Below, piece by piece: positions 1 to 5,542 of a DNA stretch of 7,765 nucleotides (position 1 is the first letter of the stretch; each line of letters opens with the position of its first letter). Source of the stretch: Acholeplasmataceae bacterium (GTDB lineage Bacteria; Bacillota_I; Bacilli_A; Acholeplasmatales; Acholeplasmataceae); assembly GCA_028690555.1 (NCBI GenBank), contig JAQVBA010000047.1:1-7765 (forward strand), given 5' to 3'. The notes under the pieces were generated by a model. It did not search any database. It was not told the origin of the DNA and saw nothing but the letters and a program-made list of their open reading frames with translations. The translations under genes were made by a program, and so were the position numbers.

Positions 1-1
1 A

Positions 2-178
2 AGACAAATCGTTGTTATTGAATATAACTTCGCAAAAAAGAGTGTGCAAATTATTCAAGAACAAAGTCCAAATAATATATGTAGTAGAGAGGGAGAATCG
101 ACAGGATGGCCACTCATTTGTTTACCAAATCGAATTCGAGTTGAATTTGATACAAATGAGGAAGATTTCACGATTTAG
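2..178 (+). CDS. NusG domain II-containing protein, 3' part only
   Basis: The reading frame is open from the window edge to a TAG stop and gives 58 residues; the start lies upstream of the window. The visible part contains two cysteines in the arrangement NNIC...GWPLICLPNRI (residues 27 and 40 of the fragment), followed by a beta-type tail (RVEF). This matches the end of small NusG domain II proteins, which usually have one N-terminal membrane anchor and an extracytoplasmic beta domain with this paired-cysteine signature. The anchor is not in view. In Firmicutes these proteins are often encoded next to Gx-family membrane proteins, as here, where the next start is only 6 bases downstream, suggesting co-transcription. 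The molecular role of the family is not well defined. The identification rests on the C-terminal motif alone. Confidence 0.75.
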   Translation, partial: RQIVVIEYNFAKKSVQIIQEQSPNNICSREGESTGWPLICLPNRIRVEFDTNEEDFTI

Positions 179-184
179 AGAATA

Positions 185-691
185 ATGAATATTCGAAAAA
201 TGACATTATTAGCAAATCTACTAGCGATTGCTATTGTCCTTAATATAATTGAATCAGCTTTCCCTATTATTCCTGTACCTGGGGCAAAATTGGGATTTGC
301 AAATATTGTTACACTAGTCGTTCTCTACATCTATTCATTTAAAGATAGTAGTATTTTAACCATACTACGAGTCCTATTGGTTGCTTTATTGAGTGGCAAA
401 CTTCTTGGTCCGGTTTTTTACATGAGTATTGCTGGAGCTGTCACTGCAACATTGGTCATGGGAATTATGAAGAAGACAAACTTTTTTGGAATGATTGGTG
501 TGAGTGTTATAGGCTCAATCTTCCATTGTATAGGGCAAATTGTGGCAGGAATATTTGTAATTGGAAGCACCGCAATTATTTGGTATCTCCCAATTATGCT
601 CTTTCTAAGTATCCCATCTGGCGCTTTAACAGGAATAATTGCAAAAAGGTTTGTAGCAACATGGCAAACATGGCATAATGAGATTTCTTAA
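185..691 (+). CDS. Gx transporter family / heptaprenyl diphosphate synthase component I-like membrane protein
   Basis: This 168-residue protein is strongly hydrophobic, with about five predicted membrane segments (roughly residues 7-28, 38-52, 56-71, 76-94 and 103-150, the last probably two). Recognisable family blocks are PGAKLGFAN at 32-40, the arginine-containing helix ending LLSGKLLGP at 62-76, SIAGAV at 81-86 and GVSVIGSIFHCIGQ at 105-118. They match the Hpre_diP_synt_I family (Gx transporters), a group distantly related to ECF-type substrate-binding membrane proteins. The 'heptaprenyl diphosphate synthase' name is historical and the substrate is unknown. The upstream gene encodes a NusG domain II protein 6 bases away, a common pairing. 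The ribosome site before the ATG at 185 is weak (AGAG, 177-180); an in-frame ATG at 200 is possible but has no better site. Confidence 0.82.
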   Translation: MNIRKMTLLANLLAIAIVLNIIESAFPIIPVPGAKLGFANIVTLVVLYIYSFKDSSILTILRVLLVALLSGKLLGPVFYMSIAGAVTATLVMGIMKKTNFFGMIGVSVIGSIFHCIGQIVAGIFVIGSTAIIWYLPIMLFLSIPSGALTGIIAKRFVATWQTWHNEIS

Positions 692-712
692 AAATGAATG
701 ATTGTAAGAATT

Positions 713-733
713 ATACTTGATTAAAGTATTTTT
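713..733 (+). terminator. weak AT-rich intrinsic terminator candidate after the Gx gene
   Basis: ATACTT (713-718) and AAGTAT (724-729) form a 6-bp stem around a GATTA loop, and a run of five T (729-733) follows. Only one pair is G-C, so it would be a poor terminator. The stem overlaps the -35 element of the rpmE promoter, so the symmetry may be accidental. Confidence 0.3.
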
Positions 734-745
734 GAATGATATAAT
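717..745 (+). promoter_or_regulatory. rpmE promoter
   Basis: TTGATT at 717-722 and a perfect TATAAT at 740-745 are separated by 17 bases. The -10 is preceded by TGA, giving an extended -10. Transcription should start near 752 and leave a leader of about 47 bases before rpmE. This is a typical housekeeping sigma-A site. Confidence 0.8.
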
Positions 746-751
746 ATCTTC

Positions 752-798
752 GCAAAACTTACTATGACCCGAAAGGTTATGGCGGAAGGAGAAAAATT
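752..798 (+). promoter_or_regulatory. structured 5' leader of rpmE (candidate ribosomal-protein leader)
   Basis: The predicted transcript leader holds a hairpin pairing 762-769 with 775-782 (8 bp including two G-U pairs) around a CGAAA loop. It is followed at once by the purine-rich GGAAGGAG ribosome site (784-791). The hairpin stops just short of the Shine-Dalgarno sequence, a suitable place for control of translation by free L31. Autogenous L31 leaders have been described in Firmicutes; assigning this sequence to one of those classes is inference without a covariance-model match. Confidence 0.5.
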
Positions 799-1023
799 AT
801 GAAACCAGGAATTCACCCTAAATTTAACGTACAAACTGTCAAATGCTCTACTTGTGGATTTGAACACGAAGTTGGTTCTACTGCGACAAACATTCGCATT
901 GATACTTGCTCAAATTGTCATCCTTTTTACACAGGGCAACAAACGTTTATTCAGGCTGCTGGGCGTGTTGAAAAGTTCAATAAGCGCTATGGTCTAAACG
1001 AAAAGAAGCAAGACAACAAATAA
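799..1023 (+). CDS. rpmE: 50S ribosomal protein L31 (zinc-binding type)
   Basis: This 74-residue basic protein is the normal size for bacterial L31, which sits at the central protuberance of the large subunit and bridges to the 30S head. It begins MKPGIHPKF, typical of the family. Four cysteines lie at 16, 19, 37 and 40 (CSTC and CSNC), the zinc-ribbon set of the zinc-containing (C+) paralogue rather than the zinc-free form made under zinc starvation. HPFYTG at 41-46 and the GRVEKFNKRYG block at 55-65 are also characteristic. The ATG at 799 follows AAGGAG (786-791). The gene has its own promoter and terminator and appears monocistronic. Confidence 0.97.
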   Translation: MKPGIHPKFNVQTVKCSTCGFEHEVGSTATNIRIDTCSNCHPFYTGQQTFIQAAGRVEKFNKRYGLNEKKQDNK

Positions 1024-1046
1024 CGTGATCAAACATCACGTTTTTT
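1023..1046 (+). terminator. intrinsic terminator of rpmE
   Basis: ACGTGAT (1023-1029) pairs perfectly with ATCACGT (1035-1041) around a CAAAC loop, followed by six T (1041-1046). The stem starts on the last base of the rpmE stop codon. No clear promoter is visible between it and tdk, so tdk may depend on partial read-through or on an unseen promoter inside rpmE. Confidence 0.88.
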
Positions 1047-1061
1047 ATTAAAATTTAAGCG

Positions 1062-1068
1062 AAAGGTG
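1062..1068 (+). promoter_or_regulatory. ribosome binding site that fixes the tdk start
   Basis: AAAGGTG at 1062-1068 is a good Shine-Dalgarno sequence lying 9 bases before the ATG at 1078. The in-frame GTG at 1066 is part of this site and has no ribosome site of its own, so the ATG is preferred. Confidence 0.75.
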
Positions 1069-1077
1069 AACCCAATC

Positions 1078-1668
1078 ATGTATCATACGTATAAAAATGG
1101 ATTTATCGAAGTTGTATGTGGACCAATGTTTGCTGGAAAAACTGAAGAACTTATACGACGAATAAAGCGTTTAGAATATGCAAAACAAAATGTACTCGTT
1201 TTTAAACCTAAAATTGATACACGATACGCAGTAGGTGAAATTGTTTCACATAATTTAAGTAAAAAACCTTCAATCATCATTGAAAAAAGTCAAGAGATCT
1301 TGAAGTATGTGAAAGAAGATACTGATGCTGTTGTTGTAGATGAGGTTCAGTTTTTTGATGATGGAATCATTGAGATTGCAGAAAATCTTGCTGATCAAGG
1401 CATTCGAGTTATTGTCGGCGGACTTGATCGGAATTTCAGAGGAGAACCTTTTGGCCCAATGCCAGAGTTGCTTGCACGTGCTGAGTTTGTGACAAAATTA
1501 ACCGCAATATGTGTCAAAAGTGGTTTACCTGCAACAAGAACCCAGCGAATCATCGATGGTAAGCCAGCACATTATAACGATCCTACAATTTTAGTTGGAG
1601 CCAATGAGTCTTACGAACCAAGATCAAGACACTATCATGAAGTCCCAGGCAAACCCAAACATAAATAA
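1078..1668 (+). CDS. tdk: thymidine kinase (type II, TK1-like)
   Basis: This 196-residue enzyme phosphorylates thymidine to dTMP using ATP (pyrimidine salvage, cytoplasm). Visible motifs, numbered from the ATG at 1078: P-loop GPMFAGKT at 15-22, the Mg-binding DEVQFF at 88-93, GLDRNFRGEPFGP at 115-127, and the lasso/substrate block TRTQRIIDGKPAHY at 153-166 followed by ILVGANESYEPR. Length and motif order are normal for TK1-like enzymes. The zinc site is abnormal. Family members normally carry CxxC before the lasso and CRxCH near the end, but here these read CVKS (145-148) and SRHYH (183-187), so three of the four usual cysteines are replaced by Ser, Ser and Tyr. The fold and catalytic motifs are intact, so I regard it as an active enzyme that has lost or altered its structural zinc. 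The 3' end overlaps tadA. Confidence 0.95.
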   Translation: MYHTYKNGFIEVVCGPMFAGKTEELIRRIKRLEYAKQNVLVFKPKIDTRYAVGEIVSHNLSKKPSIIIEKSQEILKYVKEDTDAVVVDEVQFFDDGIIEIAENLADQGIRVIVGGLDRNFRGEPFGPMPELLARAEFVTKLTAICVKSGLPATRTQRIIDGKPAHYNDPTILVGANESYEPRSRHYHEVPGKPKHK

Positions 1669-2104
1669 ATACATGAAAGCGGCTCTTGAGCAAGCAAAGA
1701 AAGCCGCATCAATGGATGAAGTGCCTGTTGGAGCTGTAGTTGTTTACCAAGATAAAATTATCGCTAGAGCTTACAATAAAAGAGAGCATGATCAATCTTT
1801 TCATTCACATGCAGAGTTTTTAGCAATGATGAAAGCTTCAAAGAAAATAGGAAGCTGGCGTTTGGAAGATTGTGACGTCTATGTTACAATGGAGCCATGC
1901 CCAATGTGTGCTGGAGCGATGATACAAGCCAGAATTAGAAACCTCTATTATGGTGCAAAAGATCCTAAAGCTGGCGTTGCTGGAAGTGTGATGAATTTAT
2001 TATCATATTCATTTAATCATCAGATTCATGTAGAGTCTGGTATAATGGCACAAGAAAGCCAAATTCTAATTAAACAATTTTTCAAAGAGTTGCGTAAAAA
2101 ATAA
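1637..2104 (+). CDS. tadA: tRNA-specific adenosine deaminase TadA
   Basis: TadA converts A34 to inosine in tRNA-Arg(ACG), allowing wobble decoding of CGN codons. With the ATG at 1637 the product is 155 residues. The zinc-dependent deaminase motifs are intact: HAE at 58-60 (His ligand and catalytic Glu) and PCPMCAG at 87-93 (both Cys ligands, 88 and 91). Also typical are EVPVGAVVV near the N-terminus, GSWRLEDC before the second motif, MNLLS, and FFKELRKK at the C-terminus. The start is uncertain. The frame is open back to an ATG at 1595, but the family's N-terminal YMKAALEQAKK helix begins just after 1669, so 1637 (32-base overlap with tdk) is most likely. The ATG at 1673 would remove the conserved Tyr. 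No strong ribosome site is visible, which suggests coupling to tdk translation. Confidence 0.93.
   Translation: MKSQANPNINKYMKAALEQAKKAASMDEVPVGAVVVYQDKIIARAYNKREHDQSFHSHAEFLAMMKASKKIGSWRLEDCDVYVTMEPCPMCAGAMIQARIRNLYYGAKDPKAGVAGSVMNLLSYSFNHQIHVESGIMAQESQILIKQFFKELRKK
2038..2046 (+). promoter_or_regulatory. candidate promoter for the SRP RNA, inside tadA
   Basis: TGGTATAAT is an extended -10 with a perfect TATAAT (2041-2046) about 65 bases before the SRP RNA helix. No good -35 is seen. It lies in tadA coding sequence and could be chance, but it is the best promoter-like site near ffs. It would imply 5' processing of the transcript. Confidence 0.3.
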
Positions 2105-2109
2105 AGAAT

Positions 2110-2215
2110 TCCCCATCAAGCATCATCATTCAATAGTCGCATGTGAACCTGGTCAGGTCTTGATTGAAGCAGCCATAAGCATGTTTACTATGTGGATGGT
2201 GATGCTTGATGGGGA
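2110..2215 (+). ncRNA. ffs: small signal recognition particle RNA (4.5S-type)
   Basis: This is the RNA of the signal recognition particle; its domain IV binds Ffh and FtsY for co-translational targeting to the membrane. The ends form a perfect 15-bp helix (2111-2125 with 2200-2214). Inside it, ATAGT (2133-2137) pairs with ACTAT (2187-2191) and CATG (2140-2143) with CATG (2180-2183). The apex carries the conserved domain IV core: GGTCAGGTC at 2151-2159 and GAAGCAGCC at 2166-2174, which supply both internal loops that contact the Ffh M domain. Size (about 105 bases) and a single hairpin mark the small form without an Alu domain. The apical loop between them is TGAT flanked by T and T, not the usual GGAA. 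ATTTT directly after the helix may help termination. The exact ends are estimated from pairing. Confidence 0.93.
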
Positions 2216-2248
2216 TTTTAAATCATTTAATGCAAAACTGATATACAG

Positions 2249-2264
2249 TGAATCTAAAGATTCA
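2249..2264 (+). repeat. inverted repeat just upstream of the -10 (possible operator)
   Basis: TGAATC (2249-2254) and GATTCA (2259-2264) are a perfect 6-bp inverted repeat around TAAA. It ends 4 bases before the TATAAT at 2269, filling the spacer and -35 region where a real -35 is missing. This would suit an operator or an activator site. The repeat is short and could be chance in AT-rich DNA. Confidence 0.4.
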
Positions 2265-2265
2265 A

Positions 2266-2274
2266 TGATATAAT
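2266..2274 (+). promoter_or_regulatory. extended -10 promoter for the membrane protein-mnmG-par operon
   Basis: TGATATAAT contains a perfect TATAAT (2269-2274) preceded by TG, the same nine bases as in the rpmE promoter. The 17-base-spaced -35 position reads CAGTGA, which is poor. It lies in the only intergenic gap before a run of six close-packed genes, so it probably drives the operon, giving a leader of about 15 bases before the next ATG. Confidence 0.62.
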
Positions 2275-2296
2275 AAATAAGACGGAGGAATTTAAT

Positions 2297-2956
2297 ATGA
2301 AACTCAACCCCAAAATATATAATCAACTCAAAGGTACTCCCTTTATGTCGCAAAATATTGACGGCGTATTGGTTGAATTTTTTTACATGGACGACACACC
2401 ATATCTTTATCAATATGCAGGTAAAGGACGATTTGCAATTTGGACATCTAATGGTTTAAATTATCGTGTGCTTATTGAAAAGACTTATTATGAAGCCATC
2501 GAAGGTTTCTATGAAGAACCAATCAATCGAATCTGGGTAAACTTTTTAGACCGTATTGGTAAAGTAACAAAGAAAATCAATATGCTATTTATCATACCTA
2601 TCATTATTTTTTATCTTGGTATAGCAGTTCTAGCGACCTTATTTTTCCAAGACTACATGCTTACGATTCTACTTGTGTTAATTGTTATGGTTGTCATTTC
2701 TAATATGATTCAAGGCCAAATTGTTAATAAAAGAGTTCGAAAAGAAAATCAAGCAGCCCAAGAAGAGATTAAACAATATCTTGGTGAAGATGGTTTTAAT
2801 GAAATGGTGATGAAACAAGAAGAACATTATAAAGCATATTTTAAGTTTGATGATGAGCCTGTTGAAACTGAATCTGATGATACAGAATCTACTGAAACTA
2901 TTGAATCAATTGAGACTGATTCAACCGAATCTGAAACCGAAAATAACGAAGAGTAA
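2297..2956 (+). CDS. unrecognised membrane protein with two helices and an acidic tail
   Basis: I do not recognise this 219-residue protein. Residues 1-90 look like a soluble cytoplasmic domain rich in aromatic residues (FFYMDDTPYLYQYAGKGRF, 28-46). Two membrane segments at about 95-117 and 121-138 form a hairpin with a very short loop (FFQDY), followed by a basic stretch (VNKRVRKE, 143-150) and a probable helix with charged residues (151-182). Residues 185-219 are nearly all Glu, Asp, Ser and Thr, encoded by imperfect repeats of GAATCT/GAAACT-like units. By the positive-inside rule (KVTKK before the first helix, KRVRK after the second) both ends should face the cytoplasm. The gene has a strong ribosome site (GGAGG, 2284-2288), its own promoter upstream, and mnmG 24 bases downstream. 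No signal peptide or catalytic motif is seen. It is a genuine gene judging by ribosome site, spacing and composition. Confidence 0.85.
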   Translation: MKLNPKIYNQLKGTPFMSQNIDGVLVEFFYMDDTPYLYQYAGKGRFAIWTSNGLNYRVLIEKTYYEAIEGFYEEPINRIWVNFLDRIGKVTKKINMLFIIPIIIFYLGIAVLATLFFQDYMLTILLVLIVMVVISNMIQGQIVNKRVRKENQAAQEEIKQYLGEDGFNEMVMKQEEHYKAYFKFDDEPVETESDDTESTETIESIETDSTESETENNEE

Positions 2957-2980
2957 TTTACTTAGCAAAAGAGAAAAACT

Positions 2981-4846
2981 ATGATTTATGATGGAATTAT
3001 TGTCGGAGGAGGGCATGCTGGAATAGAAGCTGCACTTGCGATGGCACGAATGGGTAATCGAACAGTATTAATTACCGGCAACCTTAATCGGGTTGCTTCT
3101 TTGCCTTGTAATCCTTCCATAGGTGGTCCTGCAAAAGGTATCGTTGTAAGAGAAATCGATGCACTTGGCGGAGAAATGGCAAAAAGTTCAGACAAAGGAC
3201 AAATACAAATTAAAATGCTAAATGCATCAAAAGGTCCCGCAGTTAGAGCTTTAAGAGCACAGATTGATAAGATTAGATATCCTAAAATCATGTTAAATGT
3301 ATTAAAGAACACTAACAATCTCGATCTTAAAGAAGCACTTGTTGATTCTTTAATTACAGATGGAGATAGCGTCTCAGGTGTCGTTTTGCAATCTGGAGAG
3401 CAAATCAAAGGCAAAACGGTTATTTTGACGACAGGTACGTACCTGAATAGTAGCATTCTTATTGGAAAAGAACGTACACCAAGTGGACCAAGTGGTGATC
3501 CTACAACTTATGGTATTAGTCAACAACTCAAAGACTTAGGGTTTGATGTTGTGCGTTTAAAAACTGGTACACCACCTAGAATTGCAAAAGATTCTATAGA
3601 TATATCGAAAATGTCACCCCAACCTGGTGATGAAGAAAGACAAACATTTAGTTATGACAACATCTATTATGACGAAAATCCTCAAGAGTTATGTTATTTA
3701 ACACATACAAATTTAAGAACACATGGCATCATCAACATGCATCTTGATGAATCAGCGATGTATGGCGGTGTCGTTGAAGGTGTAGGTCCGAGATATTGTC
3801 CTTCGATTGAAGATAAAGTCGTGAGATTTTATGATAAGGAAAGACACCAAGTTTTCATCGAGCCTGAAAGTGTTGAACTTGATGAACTCTATGTTCAAGG
3901 GTTATCAACAAGTATGCCAAGAGAAGTCCAAGAAGAGTTTTTGCGAACTGTTCCTGGTCTTGAAAATGTGCGTATTATTCGATACGCTTATGCGATTGAA
4001 TATGACGCAATTAATCCGATTCAATTAAAACCATCACTTGAAACAAAAAGGATAAAAAATTTATTTTGTGCTGGCCAAATTAATGGGACAAGTGGATACG
4101 AAGAAGCTGCAGGTCAAGGTTTAATGGCGGGTATCAACGCATCATTAAAAATACATGGCAAAGATCCTTTAATTTTGCATCGTCATGAAGCTTATATTGG
4201 CGTTCTTATTGACGATTTAGTGACAAAAGGAACGGTTGAACCATATCGATTATTAACATCCAGAGCGGAGCATAGACTTCTTTTAAGACATGATAATGCA
4301 GATTTAAGATTAAGAGACTATGGATATCGAATTGGTCTAGTTAATGAAGATACCTATCAAAAATTTCTACAGAAAAAATTGGAATATCAACAACTTTTAG
4401 AAAAAGCACAAAACGTTAAAATCTTACCTAATCGCGAGAATAATAAGTATTTAGAATCCCGTGCTTCAGCTCAAATTTTCGAATCTATTTCAATTTATGA
4501 TTTATTAAAACGTCCAGAAATTAACCAAGAAGATGTTAAACATTTTATGGGTGATGCATATTCATTTGAATCTTTAGAACAGTTAGAAATTCATGTGAAA
4601 TATGAAGGATATATTCAAAAAGCTCAACGTGAAGCTGAAAAGATGAACCGCTTAGAAGATAAGATTATTCCAGAGTCCATTAACTATAAACTAATTCGAA
4701 ACATATCATCAGAAGGAAGAGAAAAATTAATTAAAATACAGCCTAAAACTTTAGGCCAAGCGTCTAGAATTTCTGGTGTAAATCCAGCAGATATATCCGT
4801 TTTACTGATTTATTTGGAATCAGGAGCACTGAAACATGAACTTTAA
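2981..4846 (+). CDS. mnmG: tRNA uridine-5-carboxymethylaminomethyl(34) synthesis enzyme MnmG
   Basis: MnmG (GidA) works with the GTPase MnmE to modify U34 of tRNAs that read NNA/NNG codons, using FAD and 5,10-methylene-THF. The 621-residue length is normal. The dinucleotide-binding motif GGGHAG lies at 9-14. Other blocks are LPCNPSIGGPAKG (41-53), EIDALGGEM (58-66), ASKGPAVRALRAQ (82-94), KTGTPPR (194-200), RYCPSIEDK (271-279), INGTSGYEEAAGQG (367-380) and PYRLLTSRAEHRLLLRHDNAD (from 421). The two conserved functional cysteines are present at 43 and 273. The C-terminal MnmE/tRNA-binding domain ends with a typical IQPKTLGQASRISGVNPADISVLLIYLE stretch (positions about 585-613). The ATG at 2981 has only a weak AGAG site. 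The stop overlaps rsmG by 11 bases. The mnmE partner is not in the window. Confidence 0.98.
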   Translation: MIYDGIIVGGGHAGIEAALAMARMGNRTVLITGNLNRVASLPCNPSIGGPAKGIVVREIDALGGEMAKSSDKGQIQIKMLNASKGPAVRALRAQIDKIRYPKIMLNVLKNTNNLDLKEALVDSLITDGDSVSGVVLQSGEQIKGKTVILTTGTYLNSSILIGKERTPSGPSGDPTTYGISQQLKDLGFDVVRLKTGTPPRIAKDSIDISKMSPQPGDEERQTFSYDNIYYDENPQELCYLTHTNLRTHGIINMHLDESAMYGGVVEGVGPRYCPSIEDKVVRFYDKERHQVFIEPESVELDELYVQGLSTSMPREVQEEFLRTVPGLENVRIIRYAYAIEYDAINPIQLKPSLETKRIKNLFCAGQINGTSGYEEAAGQGLMAGINASLKIHGKDPLILHRHEAYIGVLIDDLVTKGTVEPYRLLTSRAEHRLLLRHDNADLRLRDYGYRIGLVNEDTYQKFLQKKLEYQQLLEKAQNVKILPNRENNKYLESRASAQIFESISIYDLLKRPEINQEDVKHFMGDAYSFESLEQLEIHVKYEGYIQKAQREAEKMNRLEDKIIPESINYKLIRNISSEGREKLIKIQPKTLGQASRISGVNPADISVLLIYLESGALKHEL

Positions 4847-5534
4847 TGAAGATGTTAAAGAGATTTTTCATGTTGTTTTAAATGATAAGCAAAACGAACA
4901 ATTTCATCAATACTATGATTTCTTGGTTGAATACAATAAAAAAGTGAATTTAACAGCGATTACCGAACAAGATGAAGTGTTTTATAAGCATTTTTTTGAT
5001 TCATTAACAGCAATTAATTATTTCAATTTTAGTCAAATAACTTCTTTATGTGACATGGGAGCTGGTGCTGGATTTCCGAGTATACCACTTAAAATAATAT
5101 ATCCTCACCTTGATGTGACAATCATTGATTCATTAAACAAAAGGATATTGTTTCTTGAACAACTCACAAAAAAATTGGGTCTAGAATCTATACATTTGAT
5201 TCATGAGAGAATTGAAACATATGCATCAAGCCATCAAATGAATTTTGATCTTGTAACAGCAAGAGCTTTAGGAGATTTATCATTAATTTGTGAAATGGGA
5301 TTACCCATGGTCAAAATCAATGGAAACTTCTTAGCGTACAAGGGGTCTAAAATAGATGAAGAACTTGAAAAATCAATGAATGGAATTAAAATATTAGGTG
5401 GCGAAACCAAATCAGTCGAATCATTTGAATTACCACACAATTTTGGCTTTCGAACAATAATTAATATTAAAAAAACAAAAAATGTCAAAGGGTTTCCTAG
5501 AACTTTTCAATTGATGAAGAAAAAACCTTTATAG
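4836..5534 (+). CDS. rsmG: 16S rRNA (guanine(527)-N7)-methyltransferase RsmG
   Basis: RsmG (GidB) methylates G527 in the 530 loop of 16S rRNA using SAM; its loss gives low-level streptomycin resistance in several bacteria. The 232-residue length is normal. The SAM-binding motif I is DMGAGAGFPSIPL at 73-85, followed by the acidic IIDSLNKR strand end (96-103). LVTARALGDL (139-148), AYKG (167-170) and the basic tail GFPRTFQLMKKKPL match the family. KKVNLTAI at 35-42 is the typical N-terminal block. The start is supported by AGGAG (4822-4826), 9 bases before the ATG and inside mnmG. The TAG stop (5532-5534) shares bases with the parA ribosome site, so the two are probably translationally coupled. 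Confidence 0.97.
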   Translation: MNFNEDVKEIFHVVLNDKQNEQFHQYYDFLVEYNKKVNLTAITEQDEVFYKHFFDSLTAINYFNFSQITSLCDMGAGAGFPSIPLKIIYPHLDVTIIDSLNKRILFLEQLTKKLGLESIHLIHERIETYASSHQMNFDLVTARALGDLSLICEMGLPMVKINGNFLAYKGSKIDEELEKSMNGIKILGGETKSVESFELPHNFGFRTIINIKKTKNVKGFPRTFQLMKKKPL

Positions 5535-5542
5535 GAGGTAAC

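Noticed and set aside
1066..1077. GTG start giving tdk four extra residues
   Set aside because: The GTG is part of the AAAGGTG ribosome site for the ATG at 1078, and the added residues match nothing in the family.
1242..1257. TGTTTCAC half of a ParB parS-like site
   Set aside because: Only the left half matches the TGTTTCACGTGAAACA consensus, the right half does not, and it lies in tdk coding sequence. I found no full parS in the window.
2845..2955. Repeat array or mobile remnant in the acidic tail coding region
   Set aside because: The repetition is imperfect, in frame, and explained by low-complexity Glu/Ser/Thr codons; no spacers or inverted ends are present.
2986..3456. A 156-codon open frame on the minus strand inside mnmG
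   Set aside because: It is fully antisense to conserved MnmG coding sequence, has no ribosome site, and its translation resembles no family; it is a shadow of the real gene.
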